Source of the DNA: CAYOZN01 sp964408455
Lineage (GTDB): Bacteria; Planctomycetota; Phycisphaerae; UBA1845; UTPLA1
NCBI GenBank assembly: GCA_964408455.1
Contig: CAYOZN010000028.1
Coordinates: forward strand, 1 to 64,000
Reading direction: 5' to 3'
DNA length: 64,000 nucleotides
Part shown: piece by piece, positions 36,301 through 44,213 of the stretch
Layout: each line of letters begins with the position of its first letter
Numbering within the stretch: position 1 is the first letter of the stretch
Position numbers and translations under genes: made by a program
Notes under the pieces: generated by a model
What the model was told of the DNA's origin: nothing
Databases searched by the model: none
Seen by the model: the letters and a program-made list of their open reading frames with translations, nothing else

Positions 36301-36861
36301 ATGAAGTATTCCGCCGCCGACCTGCGAGAATGCCTGCATTGTGGCTATGCGCTCAACGGATTGCCCGATGTCCACGTGTGCCCTGAGTGCGGGAAGGCTT
36401 ATGATCTGAGCATTCCGGTGTGGCGCAGGTCCAAACCGCGGGCTTACCTGGCGGGTGCGGTCGGCTTCGTCGTGATTTTCTCGTATTTCAAGGGCGCCGC
36501 TTCCCTCGCAGAACTCAAGAGGGTGATGAATCCTTCCGCGGCGCTCGCTCTCTACGCCGTCGCGGCTGCCGCGATCATCGGAATCGGACTGGTCCTCCAC
36601 TTTCGCCAAGGCTGGAGGACCAATCTCGTCGCACTGGTGGACGAGGGCGTGCTGGTCCGGACCGGAAAACGCGTGGAGATGCTCGCATACGGCGATATAG
36701 CGCCGGAATGCGTGACCTGGTTGAAGCGAACTTCGCTGCGGAGAAAGGGGCAGCTCAGCGAGGTTCGCATCGACGACCATTTCGACACGCGATCCGAGCT
36801 GCGCAATTTCCAGCGAACACTAAAGAAAACCATCGACGCGCGGCAGGCCGCCGAACGCTGA
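36301..36861 (+). CDS. Zinc-ribbon membrane protein, cluster member 1
   Basis: 186 residues. MKYSAADLRECLHCGYALNG then HVCPECGKAYDLS forms an N-terminal four-Cys ribbon. Two membrane helices follow (about residues 50-70 and 83-108), then a soluble domain of about 75 residues (DEGVLVRTGKRVEML...), similar in size and pattern to small PH-like membrane-linked domains; that fold is inference. First of three co-directional members with 28 and 7 bases between them. The ATG at 36301 matches the start of the next member. Confidence 0.72.
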   Translation: MKYSAADLRECLHCGYALNGLPDVHVCPECGKAYDLSIPVWRRSKPRAYLAGAVGFVVIFSYFKGAASLAELKRVMNPSAALALYAVAAAAIIGIGLVLHFRQGWRTNLVALVDEGVLVRTGKRVEMLAYGDIAPECVTWLKRTSLRRKGQLSEVRIDDHFDTRSELRNFQRTLKKTIDARQAAER

Positions 36862-36889
36862 CAGGCATGGGTATAAGGGGTTTTGCGCG

Positions 36890-37459
36890 TTGAAATATTC
36901 CGCGGGCATTGGGGCCTGCCAAAGGTGCGGCTACTCTCTGCTGGGCCTGCCGGAAAGGCACGTCTGCCCGGAGTGCGGTGCAGAATACGACCTGCGCAGG
37001 CCGCTCTGGCGGCCGCGCATCGACTGGCGGCGCGTGCTGCCTATGGCGTTCCTGCTTCTCCTGCTCGGCCTCTTGTTGGACGCATTCTTGGTAATTCTTC
37101 TCTACGAAACGTTGGGCAACATGAGTCTCTGGCTGGGCGGTCCCATCCCGCTGCTGGCCCCGTTGGCGTGGATCGGACTTGCCCTCTGGCGTCATCGCGC
37201 CGGCACCTACCTGGTCCTGCAACCCGATGGCGTCGTGATCCGCCGGTCGGGCCGCAGCTCGTTTCACCGGCTGACCAACATCACCGCGGCCCACCCGCAG
37301 AACCGCTGGCCCTTCGTGTACATCGAGACGCAGGGCAGCCCGATCTATCTTACCCGGTTCTTCGAGACCGCGGACGAGGAGCACGACTTCTGGCAGACCG
37401 TCCGACGGTTGCGGGCCGATGTGACCAGGCACGGCTTAGTGCACGGTCCGACAGGATGA
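36890..37459 (+). CDS. Zinc-ribbon membrane protein, cluster member 2
   Basis: 189 residues, starting from a TTG at 36890 so that the protein begins (M)KYSAGIGACQRCGYSLLG, as in its neighbours. HVCPECGAEYDLRRPLW completes the ribbon, two helices follow (about 52-77 and 83-105), and then a soluble domain beginning QPDGVVIRRSGRSSFHRLT. It is most like the member at 40079. No catalytic motif is seen; the ribbon probably binds zinc in the cytoplasm. Confidence 0.75.
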   Translation: MKYSAGIGACQRCGYSLLGLPERHVCPECGAEYDLRRPLWRPRIDWRRVLPMAFLLLLLGLLLDAFLVILLYETLGNMSLWLGGPIPLLAPLAWIGLALWRHRAGTYLVLQPDGVVIRRSGRSSFHRLTNITAAHPQNRWPFVYIETQGSPIYLTRFFETADEEHDFWQTVRRLRADVTRHGLVHGPTG

Positions 37460-37466
37460 TGTCAGG

Positions 37467-38288
37467 ATGATCTTTTCACGCCGGAAAAAAAATAATCCCG
37501 ACGCTGACGCCCCTTGCAGCCCGGCGCGCGCAAGGCCGCTGATCATGCGACTGCGTTTCTTCCTGCGCGTATTCGCAATCACCATCACCGCGCTCGCCCT
37601 TGTCGCAGGACTCATCAGTTCCACCCGCTCCTTTCGTCGCGACTCCCAGGCCCGCCAGAACTGGATATTTCTCGACCTCCAGGACGGCCGCATCACCTTC
37701 GGTTACACCAGCAACGGCGATCCGCCGTCATTGCCGGGCACGACACCGGACCACGCCGAATATCTGCGCTGGGTAAACATGTTCCCAGCCTGGGAAAAGG
37801 CCTATCGGGAAATTCAGGAATCCATGCTGGCAGCGGCAAGACACATGCGCGAGACCAATGACCAGGTCTTTGCCGATTTTGAGGCGGAGCCCGCGCAGGA
37901 GGTTCGGGACTTGTTGAACAAGGCGAGGGCCATGGAGGACGATTTCATCAACAAGGCGAACAAAGAGTATCCGGAAAAACTCATCAACTTGCGTTCCCAG
38001 ATGTTGCCCATGATTGTCAAGTGCGCTAAGGCCGATTCGCCCCTGGGCGTCTGGGGCCATTGGCGCGATCAGCCCCAGAAAGAACTCCTGGTGCACGTTT
38101 CAATCTGGTACCTGAACGCCGTCCTCCTGGCACTGCTTGTCCTGCTCGCGCGCCCGCTCCGCAAGCCCATCGTGATCCGCAACCGCAGAAAGCGCGGGCA
38201 GTGCGTGCACTGCGGTTACGACCTCCGCGGCAATACAACACCCCTTTGCCCGGAATGCGGTAATAACGCAGGAGCGGAAAAAAGGTGA
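37467..38288 (+). CDS. Zinc-ribbon membrane protein, cluster member 3 (C-terminal ribbon)
   Basis: 273 residues. Helix 1 is at about residues 27-50; a large soluble, charged, mostly helical region follows (about 55-205), then helix 2 (about 210-230), and finally a CVHCGYDLRGNTTPLCPECG ribbon at about 248-268. Ribbon position is the reverse of members 1 and 2, so it shares the ribbon but not the whole architecture. The soluble region is probably periplasmic. It lies seven bases after member 2. Function unknown. Confidence 0.7.
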   Translation: MIFSRRKKNNPDADAPCSPARARPLIMRLRFFLRVFAITITALALVAGLISSTRSFRRDSQARQNWIFLDLQDGRITFGYTSNGDPPSLPGTTPDHAEYLRWVNMFPAWEKAYREIQESMLAAARHMRETNDQVFADFEAEPAQEVRDLLNKARAMEDDFINKANKEYPEKLINLRSQMLPMIVKCAKADSPLGVWGHWRDQPQKELLVHVSIWYLNAVLLALLVLLARPLRKPIVIRNRRKRGQCVHCGYDLRGNTTPLCPECGNNAGAEKR

Positions 38289-38733
38289 GCGCAGTAGGCT
38301 GCGGCCCGGGCGGCGGGTGGCATGCTCTCGCTGTACTCAGCGTAACCACGCTGAACCCTCCGGCGATGTGTTGGGCTGGTGCGGTCCCAACACGCCGGGA
38401 CCTCTCGTGCGGGTGCGAGAATCCCTTCTCGCACCCGCTCTACGTTGGTACAGACTAAATCAGCTTGCACGATCTCGCGCGGCAAATCAGAACCCCGGAC
38501 GGGAGTCCGGGGCCTCGTTCACACAGTGAGTGGCGCTGGGATTTTGCAAGGCGATATGGAAGCAATCCCAATAGCATTCTGTGGCACCGGCGTCCCGCCG
38601 GTAAGCATAAGATTGCACGAAATATCGATCGTGTCACAGGCGAGACGCCCGTGCCACGGTGCTGGGCGGGTGGCATGCTTTCGCTGTACTCAGCGTAAGC
38701 ATGCGGTACCTCGCGTCCCGACTACCCGTCCGC
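38289..38733. repeat. Cluster of at least six different hairpin repeats
   Basis: In 445 bases there are: two copies of GTGGCATGCT...CGCTG-TACT-CAGCG (38317-38349 and 38673-38704, the second a near-perfect long stem); a perfect 13-base stem around TCCC (38409-38438); a perfect eight-base stem CCCCGGAC-GGGA-GTCCGGGG (38493-38512); ACCGGCG-TCC-CGCCGGT (38586-38602), preceded by GTGGC; and CAGGCG-AGA-CGCCCG (38636-38653), which on the other strand also begins GTGGCAC. No gene is seen here. Confidence 0.85.
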
Positions 38734-39177
38734 TCACTCCATATACATCATCCGATAGTACGCCGTCGGCGCAACCGGCTCCTCGCGCACCAGCCCGCAT
38801 TCCGGGCACCGCTGCGTCTGCGTCAGGAACAGGTCATACCCGCACCGCTCGCAGCAGCCCGCATCCCGAAGGATCCCGCGCAGCGTCCGTCGCAGCACCG
38901 GTCGCCAGACAGCGAGCGTCACGAACGCGCTGACGATTGCGCTCGCAACAAGCACGACAATCGGATGGACGAACGGCGTGACTTGAAACCTGGCCGCGCC
39001 GCCTATCACCAGGCATACGATGAGGAAGCAAAGCAGGATGTACACCGGCGCAAAACTGAACAGGGCGAATCGAAGGTTGAGCGCTCGCGCCAGCGCCCGC
39101 ATCCGGTTATCCCGATGCGGAAAGCACGCAATCTCAGGAAACAACCATTTCCAGTAAATGGGATCGATCAGGAACAT
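38734..39177 (-). CDS. Zinc-ribbon membrane protein, cluster member 4 (C-terminal ribbon)
   Basis: 147 residues from an ATG at 39177. Residues 36-60 and 65-95 are two membrane helices; then RRTLRGILRDAGCCERCGYDLFL and TQRCPECGLVRE at the C-terminus form the ribbon. The N-terminus has FLIDPIYWKWLFPEI, an amphipathic stretch. It faces the opposite way to members 1-3 and 5-6. Function unknown. Confidence 0.7.
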   Translation of the reverse strand: MFLIDPIYWKWLFPEIACFPHRDNRMRALARALNLRFALFSFAPVYILLCFLIVCLVIGGAARFQVTPFVHPIVVLVASAIVSAFVTLAVWRPVLRRTLRGILRDAGCCERCGYDLFLTQTQRCPECGLVREEPVAPTAYYRMMYME

Positions 39178-39261
39178 CGCGTATGATGTTACCGCGCACG
39201 GCCCCGGGCGGCGCGGCGGGGGTGCAAGGGGCACTACACCTTCGTGCATATGTCAATTACA

Positions 39262-39290
39262 GTGTGGCACCGGCTAATAGCCGGTGCGGC
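39262..39290. repeat. Single GTGTGGCACC hairpin repeat
   Basis: GTGTGGCACCGGCTAATAGC followed by CGGTGCGGC, almost identical to the three units at 28064-28201. It lies just upstream of the next zinc-ribbon gene, as those lie upstream of the PP2C gene. Confidence 0.85.
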
Positions 39291-39344
39291 TTTGGTTATT
39301 CGGATGGGCTCTTATTCGAAATAAAGTCTCGACCGGCCCGCCCC

Positions 39345-39893
39345 ATGTTCGTCGACACCCTCGATCACTGCCTCTCCTGCGGCTACTCGCTCCACGGCCT
39401 GCCCGACGCCCACCGATGCCCCGAGTGTGGCACCGCCTTCGACCGCCGCACGCGCATCTGGCGGCAGAAGTCCCCCTGGAAGATTGTCGCCGGCTCGGTC
39501 ACCGGCTTTCTCATCTTCCTGCCGTTTTACGCCGCCCAGGTCCTTGGAATGTGCATGCAACTGCTCGGCACGGTGCTCGGCATCGTCGTCTTTGTCGCGC
39601 TCGTCGTCGTGTCGCCCGCCGTCTCCATCGCCTGGGCCATCGCCGCCCACCGCCGCGGCATCCTCGTCGCCGTCAAGCCCGATGGTGTCTTCATCCGCCG
39701 CGGCAAAAAGTCGTGGAACATCCCCTACGCCGAAATCGCCTTCGTCTCCATCGTCGACACCCAGCCGTGGATCCAGCGCCGCGGCGCCGGCGAACAGATC
39801 ACCCTCACCGGCTGCTTCGCCGACCGCCGCGAAATGGAGGCCTTCAAACGCGCCGTCGAAGAGGCCCGCGCCCTCGCGCCCCAGCCAAATTGA
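39345..39893 (+). CDS. Zinc-ribbon membrane protein, cluster member 5
   Basis: 182 residues. The ribbon is DHCLSCGYSLHG and HRCPECGTAFDRR (about residues 7-32). Two helices follow (about 45-65 and 67-100), then the soluble domain starting KPDGVFIRRGKKSWNIPYA, ending in FKRAVEEARAL. Matches members 1, 2 and 6 throughout. The ATG at 39345 is the start that aligns with them; the open frame upstream runs through the hairpin repeat and is not real. Confidence 0.75.
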   Translation: MFVDTLDHCLSCGYSLHGLPDAHRCPECGTAFDRRTRIWRQKSPWKIVAGSVTGFLIFLPFYAAQVLGMCMQLLGTVLGIVVFVALVVVSPAVSIAWAIAAHRRGILVAVKPDGVFIRRGKKSWNIPYAEIAFVSIVDTQPWIQRRGAGEQITLTGCFADRREMEAFKRAVEEARALAPQPN

Positions 39894-39910
39894 CCCGCGC
39901 GGCCCGCCCA

Positions 39911-39937
39911 CACGAACCCGAAGAGCCAGCGAGGGCG
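39911..39937. repeat. CCCGAAG(A/C)GCCAGCGAGGG repeat copy
   Basis: CACGAACCCGAAGAGCCAGC followed by GAGGGCG, the same core as the inverted repeat at 19555-19666. It is followed by GC-rich simple sequence up to the next gene. Confidence 0.75.
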
Positions 39938-40078
39938 TCTTGTACGCCGCACCCCGCAGGGCGTATCGCACGAGCAAGTAGCGAGTGAGGCGTTGCCGCC
40001 GCCACCGCCGCCCACGCTCGCACCCACTCCCGCCGCACCCGCTCCCGCCGTATCCTCCCGGCACAGCGGCATCACCCC

Positions 40079-40621
40079 ATGAAGCTCTCCGCCGAACACC
40101 TCACCAGCTGCCTCCGCTGCGGCTACTCCCTCCGCGGTCTGCCGCCCGCCCATCGCTGCCCCGAGTGCGGCGCCGCATACGATCTGGGCATGCCCGTCTG
40201 GCGGCCGCGCTTCCCGTGGCTCTACGTCCTCGCGACCGCCCTCGTGCTCACCCTGCTGTGCCCCTGCCTTGTCACCGCCCTGGAGGCATTCTTTCGAAAC
40301 GTCACCCGCATCCGAACCGGCCCCTGGCTGTTCTGCTCGGCCATGCTGGCCACGCCCGCCCTCACCATCCTCATCGCCCGCCGGCGTCACCGCGCCGGCA
40401 CCTTCATTGCCCTCCAGCCCGACGGCATCGTCATCAGCCGCGCCGGTCGCCGCAGCTTCGCGCCGCTCTCCGCCATCGGCGCGGTCTACCGCGACGATCT
40501 CTGGCCCCGCACCTACGTTCAGGGCAGAAGCCGCGAACCCTTGGAGCAGTTCTTCGACTCGCCCGACGAAGAGCAGGACTTCTGGGAGTTCGTCAACGAA
40601 ATGCGCAAAGCCAGGAGTTAG
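40079..40621 (+). CDS. Zinc-ribbon membrane protein, cluster member 6
   Basis: 180 residues. LTSCLRCGYSLRGL and HRCPECGAAYDL form the ribbon. WRPRFPW leads into helix 1 (about 48-68); helix 2 is at about 80-100, and the soluble domain starts QPDGIVISRAGRRSFAPLS and ends FWEFVNEMRKARS. The match to member 2 is the closest in the cluster, through the LWPRTYV and DEEQDFW segments. Same expected topology: ribbon and soluble domain on the cytoplasmic side. Confidence 0.78.
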   Translation: MKLSAEHLTSCLRCGYSLRGLPPAHRCPECGAAYDLGMPVWRPRFPWLYVLATALVLTLLCPCLVTALEAFFRNVTRIRTGPWLFCSAMLATPALTILIARRRHRAGTFIALQPDGIVISRAGRRSFAPLSAIGAVYRDDLWPRTYVQGRSREPLEQFFDSPDEEQDFWEFVNEMRKARS

Positions 40622-41001
40622 TGCCCGCCTGGAGCCAGCGCGATCCCGTTGCCGCGGGCGTAACCACGCCATCCCGCCTCATTTCCCGGGGAACACCGAG
40701 CAAATCTAGTGAGCAGACAGATGAGTGCCCCGGCAGCGTGCCGGAGCCTTCGATTCGCCCCGCGCCCCGGCGCGCTCCGCTTTGCATCGGTTTGCGCCGC
40801 CTGTTTTTTGCCCGAAGCGCGCCGCGCGAATCACGAAAACCGAATGGACCGACATCGACAGGAACCGGTAGAAAAAAATGTTTGAGAATTTTTCCGCAGT
40901 TTCCGCGATCCGGCAGCGGCCCGGAACGGGTCGCGAAAGGAACGTGTTTGGCTCGTCCCGCCGGCTCGCCCCCGGCGAGATAGGACATGCTCACGTCCCG
41001 C
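40622..41001. other. Intergenic region between convergent genes
   Basis: 380 bases with no recognisable gene. There are GC-rich hairpin-like stretches near 40725-40745 (CCGGCAGCGTGCCGG) and 40965-40985, and short A and T runs near 40870-40905. A terminator for either gene may be among them. Confidence 0.4.
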
Positions 41002-42054
41002 TCACGGCGACATCCCCGCGCCCCGGCCCGCCGGGAGCGTGCCCGCTTCCTGCCCCGGCCGCGCCGGCATCACCCGCGCCAGGAATTGCGCAATCACCGG
41101 CAGGCATCGCCGCAGCGTCGGATGGGCCACGTAGTATGTCGCCCAGCCGTGCCCCGCCGCCGGCACCCGCACCAGCTCGTGCGGCACGCCTGCCGCCCGG
41201 CACGCCGTCTCCAGCCGCAGGGCCTGCTCGAATGGCACCACCGTGTCCAGATCGCCGTGGATCGTCAGGATCGGCGGATCGCCCGCCGACACGTGCGTCA
41301 CCGGCGATGCCCCCGCCCAGAGCTGCGGCTTCTCCGTCGGCGTCGCGCCCAACAGCCCGCTCAAGAGCGGCCGCACCGATGGATCCAGCCCGCTGTTCAG
41401 CCGCACCAAATCGGTCGGGCCGTAGATGTTCACCACGCCGCACACCCGCGTCGCGACGCGCTCGGTCCGCCCCGGCCGCCGGCCCGCGAGTGCCGCATCC
41501 ATGGCATCGCCGTCGTCCGCCGGCGCCTCCACGCAGCGCCATTCGCCCGGCGCCGTCTCCTGCATCATGCCGCCGCCAAGGATCTCCGGATCGTCGCACA
41601 GCGCCACCAGCATCGCGAGGTGCGCCCCGGCCGAGTCCCCGCCGATCGCCATCCGCTCGGGATCGATCCCGTATCGCTCCGCGTTCCGCCGCAAGAAGCG
41701 CAGCGCGTCGGCCACGTCTTCGACCTGCGCGGGAAATCGGGCCCCCGCCGGTGTCAACCGGTAGTCAGCAGATGCCGACACGTAGCCGAGGATCGTCGTC
41801 GCCCGCGCCAGCACCCGCAGCCGTGCCCGCGCGCCGGCCAGCCAGCCGCCACCGTGCACCCACAGCACCGCCGGGCGCGGACCGGCCGCGCCCTGCGGCA
41901 GAAAAATGTCCATGTGCACCTTGACGCCGTCACGCTCCACGAACGCCACGTCGAGTTCCTCGCGAATCTCGTACGGCCCCACGACGGGATCGAGGCAGCC
42001 GCCCGCCCCGGCGGCGGCGATCAGACAGAACGTGGCCGCGTAGCAGCGGGGCAT
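41002..42054 (-). CDS. Lipoprotein alpha/beta hydrolase (HSL-type esterase)
   Basis: 350 residues. The signal ends in AGGC (Cys 20), a lipobox. The oxyanion-hole motif HGGGW starts at residue 67, the nucleophile elbow GDSAGAH has Ser 141, Asp is in HGDLDTVVPF and His in AGHGW, a complete triad in the right order. It belongs to the hormone-sensitive-lipase/carboxylesterase group. It probably hydrolyses short or medium acyl esters outside the cytoplasm. AGGAG lies six bases before the ATG. Confidence 0.88.
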   Translation of the reverse strand: MPRCYAATFCLIAAAGAGGCLDPVVGPYEIREELDVAFVERDGVKVHMDIFLPQGAAGPRPAVLWVHGGGWLAGARARLRVLARATTILGYVSASADYRLTPAGARFPAQVEDVADALRFLRRNAERYGIDPERMAIGGDSAGAHLAMLVALCDDPEILGGGMMQETAPGEWRCVEAPADDGDAMDAALAGRRPGRTERVATRVCGVVNIYGPTDLVRLNSGLDPSVRPLLSGLLGATPTEKPQLWAGASPVTHVSAGDPPILTIHGDLDTVVPFEQALRLETACRAAGVPHELVRVPAAGHGWATYYVAHPTLRRCLPVIAQFLARVMPARPGQEAGTLPAGRGAGMSP

Positions 42055-42174
42055 GGCAAACTCCTGTGCGAAGGATTCGGTAGCACGCCGGTCGACGACC
42101 CGGCCGGTCGCCGGTCAGCCCGGACGGGAACAGCGGATCAGTGCGTCGGCACTATAAGATGTTGCGTAGGTACT
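42055..42174. other. Short gap between two minus-strand genes
   Basis: 120 bases with no gene. A weak hairpin-like run (CCGGCCGGTCGCCGG) is near 42100. It is likely leader or terminator sequence. Confidence 0.3.
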
Positions 42175-43209
42175 TCAAGCAGGGAGAGTGCGACCTGTCG
42201 TATCCGCGTGCGACGGACGATTCGAAAGGCGGCCCAGGCAGGCGTTGACCAGGACGCGCCACGGATTTGCCATGAACGGCCACCAGCAGACAGCCCGCCA
42301 CAGATCGCGAGCGGCCGCCCGCCGATCGCCATTCTCCAGATAGTGCATTCCGCTCCGCTCGTGTACGCGCCCCAGCGCGCGGCGTCGAAGCAGGCCCGTC
42401 GGCGAAAGTGTGCGATAAGCTGCCGCGTAATCGTCGATAAGCCGCAGCATCTCGCGGCGGTGCCGCTCCGGATCGGTCCAGTGCGCCGGCCCCGGCCGTT
42501 GCCGAATCAGCGGCTCGCGCAGGATGAGTGGTCGATGTCGATCGAGCAGCTCGATGGCGATGCGCCGGTCCTCCGCCGCCTTGCCCGCCGCGAATCCGCC
42601 GACCGCCAGCAGCGCCTCCTGCCGCACCAGCAACGACGAGCACAGCCCGGTCAGCACGTTGCGCACCAGCAGTTGCCGTTTCAAAATGTGGGCATCGGCA
42701 GGACCATCCCACGCATACCGAACGTGCCGGCGCTCGCGCGGCGACCACACCATCGCTGCGGTCACGCAAAAATCTGCGTGGATGCCGGCAAGTGCATGCA
42801 GTTGACGTTCCAGTTTGTCTGGCAACCACTCGTCGTCGGCGTCGAGAAAGGCGAGCCAGTGATTGACGCCGGCTGTGCCGCGGCCGCCGAATTGCCGTTC
42901 AAAAGCGCGGACCGCCGCCTGAATGCCGGTGTTGCGGGCAGTCGACGCCCCGGCGTTGTGCTGGCGGATCAGCGTGACTTGCGGCGCATAACGCTGACAG
43001 ACAGTGGCCGTGTCGTCGCTGCTGCCATCGTCGACGACGAAGATGGCGTCCGGCGGGCGCGTCTGGCGCATCGCGCTGTCGATGGCATGCGGCAGGATCG
43101 ACGCCGAGTTGTAGCTCGGGATGACCAGCGACACGACGTCGCGCGATGTCCTCGCACGGGATCGCGCAGGGGCGTGAATCGCGGGGGCGGTTCGGGCGGT
43201 GCCGTCCAT
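42175..43209 (-). CDS. Family 2 glycosyltransferase
   Basis: 344 residues. GT-A fold: VSLVIPSYNSASILPHAIDS and VVDDGSSDDT (nucleotide-sugar binding), RNTGIQAAVRAF, then LDADDEWLP (the DXD site). A helix-rich tail of about 100 residues follows. It is probably an inverting transferase that adds a sugar to a polysaccharide or a lipid carrier. The start at 43209 has no ribosome-binding site. A structured leader with a pseudoknot and a terminator lies just upstream (43285-43386). Confidence 0.9.
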   Translation of the reverse strand: MDGTARTAPAIHAPARSRARTSRDVVSLVIPSYNSASILPHAIDSAMRQTRPPDAIFVVDDGSSDDTATVCQRYAPQVTLIRQHNAGASTARNTGIQAAVRAFERQFGGRGTAGVNHWLAFLDADDEWLPDKLERQLHALAGIHADFCVTAAMVWSPRERRHVRYAWDGPADAHILKRQLLVRNVLTGLCSSLLVRQEALLAVGGFAAGKAAEDRRIAIELLDRHRPLILREPLIRQRPGPAHWTDPERHRREMLRLIDDYAAAYRTLSPTGLLRRRALGRVHERSGMHYLENGDRRAAARDLWRAVCWWPFMANPWRVLVNACLGRLSNRPSHADTTGRTLPA

Positions 43210-43283
43210 GAACAATGCATCGGCTTATTTCGCCGTGGTTGCGAGTCGGCTGGGCCGGTTCCGCAGGAAGTACGTCGGCCGCG

Positions 43284-43337
43284 CAAAAAAACAGCGGCCC
43301 ACTCTTTTGAAGATCCATCTTCATTCGAGTGGGCCGC
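43284..43337 (-). terminator. Intrinsic terminator upstream of the glycosyltransferase gene
   Basis: On the minus strand a perfect 11-base outer stem (GCGGCCCACTC/GAGTGGGCCGC) with an inner GAAGAT/ATCTTC stem, then CTGTTTTTTT. It lies 75 bases before the start codon. Confidence 0.9.
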
Positions 43338-43386
43338 CGCGATACGGCCGTTCAGGTGTGTCGTCGCATCAATCACCTGCTGCGAC
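43285..43386 (-). ncRNA. Predicted leader RNA or small RNA with H-type pseudoknot
   Basis: From the predicted start near 43386 the RNA reads GTCGCA, G, CAGGTG, ATTGA, TGCGAC, GACA, CACCTG. The first and fourth blocks and the second and last blocks pair, six base pairs each, in the order required for an H-type pseudoknot. About 17 bases later comes the intrinsic terminator. Together this looks like a small metabolite-binding riboswitch with a transcription-termination platform, or a stand-alone small RNA. It does not match the families I know well (preQ1, SAM-II, fluoride, guanidine). The ligand is unknown. Confidence 0.5.
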
Positions 43387-43392
43387 TGCGGC

Positions 43393-43422
43393 AAAATACC
43401 ATCGAACAGGCGTTCGTTTCAA
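43393..43422 (-). promoter_or_regulatory. Promoter of the leader RNA
   Basis: On the minus strand TTGAAA, an 18-base spacer, then TATTTT. The predicted start lies at the first base of the pseudoknot. Confidence 0.6.
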
Positions 43423-43543
43423 GCAAAAACTGCGCGTCGCAGCGAATTCACAACCGTCTATGCATGTGATGTTACGACACCACAATCGCGCAAGTGTCGT
43501 TCGCGCCGCCGCGCAGGCGTGAGCGCGAATCGGCCGCGCAATT

Positions 43544-43573
43544 TTTTCAAATTTTCTGCGTGCACGATAAAAT
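43544..43573 (+). promoter_or_regulatory. Promoter of rnpA
   Basis: TTTTCA, an 18-base spacer, then TAAAAT. The predicted start near 43580 gives a leader of 29 bases to the ATG, or 44 to the TTG. Confidence 0.5.
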
Positions 43574-43608
43574 CACAACGATCGCGCACGCAGAGCACGC
43601 GTTGCAGC

Positions 43609-43986
43609 ATGAGAGGAACTGCCTTGCCAAAGCGTTTCGGATTGCCGGCCGCGCGGCGCCTGTCGGGCCGCACCGCCTATGCGCGCGTGTTCGGCGGACG
43701 CTGTTCCGCTGGGAACAAGCTGCTCGTCGTGTACGCCCGCCGCAACGGCCTGCCATACTCGCGCCTTGGCCTTTCGGTCGGTCGCCGGTGCGGTCCGGCG
43801 GTGCAGCGCGTGCGGCTCAAGCGGCTATTGCGTGAGGCATTTCGGCTCGAGGCCGCCGCGCTGCCCGCCGGCTACGACATCATCTGCATTCCGCAGCCGG
43901 GCGGGCGGCCGACGCTGGAGAATTATCGCCGCGCCCTGCAACTGGTCGTCCAGCGGGCCGTGGACAAATGCCCGCCGCCGGCATGA
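43609..43986 (+). CDS. rnpA: Ribonuclease P protein component
   Basis: 125 residues. The protein subunit of RNase P, which matures tRNA 5' ends. The core has RLSGRTAYARVFGGRCS, RLGLSVGRRCGPAVQRVRLKR (the RNR motif region) and DIICIPQPG near the end. A TTG at 43624, with GAGGA six bases upstream, may be the true start; the ATG at 43609 lacks one. rpmH, yidD and yidC, the usual neighbours, are not seen on either side, so the gene is isolated here. Confidence 0.93.
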   Translation: MRGTALPKRFGLPAARRLSGRTAYARVFGGRCSAGNKLLVVYARRNGLPYSRLGLSVGRRCGPAVQRVRLKRLLREAFRLEAAALPAGYDIICIPQPGGRPTLENYRRALQLVVQRAVDKCPPPA

Positions 43987-44182
43987 TGTTCGCCAGGCAC
44001 GACCGAAAAGCAGCATTGCCGCGTTTGCGGACGCACCGGAAAAATAAACTCGGGCAGCCCGCGCGCCGAAGAGAGGGGGGTGGCGACCTGCCCGGCCGGC
44101 AGGCACCTCCCGGGCGGAACACCGGTTCACAATCCGCTGCGGCCGCAGTATGCAGCCGCGGCGGTCTTCCCACCAGGCCGGG
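43987..44182. other. Intergenic region after rnpA
   Basis: Contains a CCTGCC-CGGC-CGGCAGG hairpin inside wider complementary flanks (about 44079-44108) and ends in the terminator at 44183. No gene is seen, and yidD is absent. Confidence 0.4.
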
Positions 44183-44213
44183 GCCCCCTCCAGCGGGGGC
44201 TTCGGTCGTTTTT
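44183..44213 (+). terminator. Terminator after rnpA
   Basis: GCCCCC-TCCAGC-GGGGGC stem followed by TTCGGTCGTTTTT. It lies between convergent rnpA and the CNNM gene; the T-run favours the plus strand. Confidence 0.75.

Noticed and set aside
43216..43608. rpmH (L34), expected upstream of rnpA
   Set aside because: No L34-like MKRT...KRKR sequence found in any frame; only promoters and the leader RNA are present.
40987..43986. Long plus-strand frame of about 999 codons
   Set aside because: It is antisense to the esterase and glycosyltransferase genes, Arg/His/Pro-rich and without family match. Only its last 126 codons are real (rnpA).
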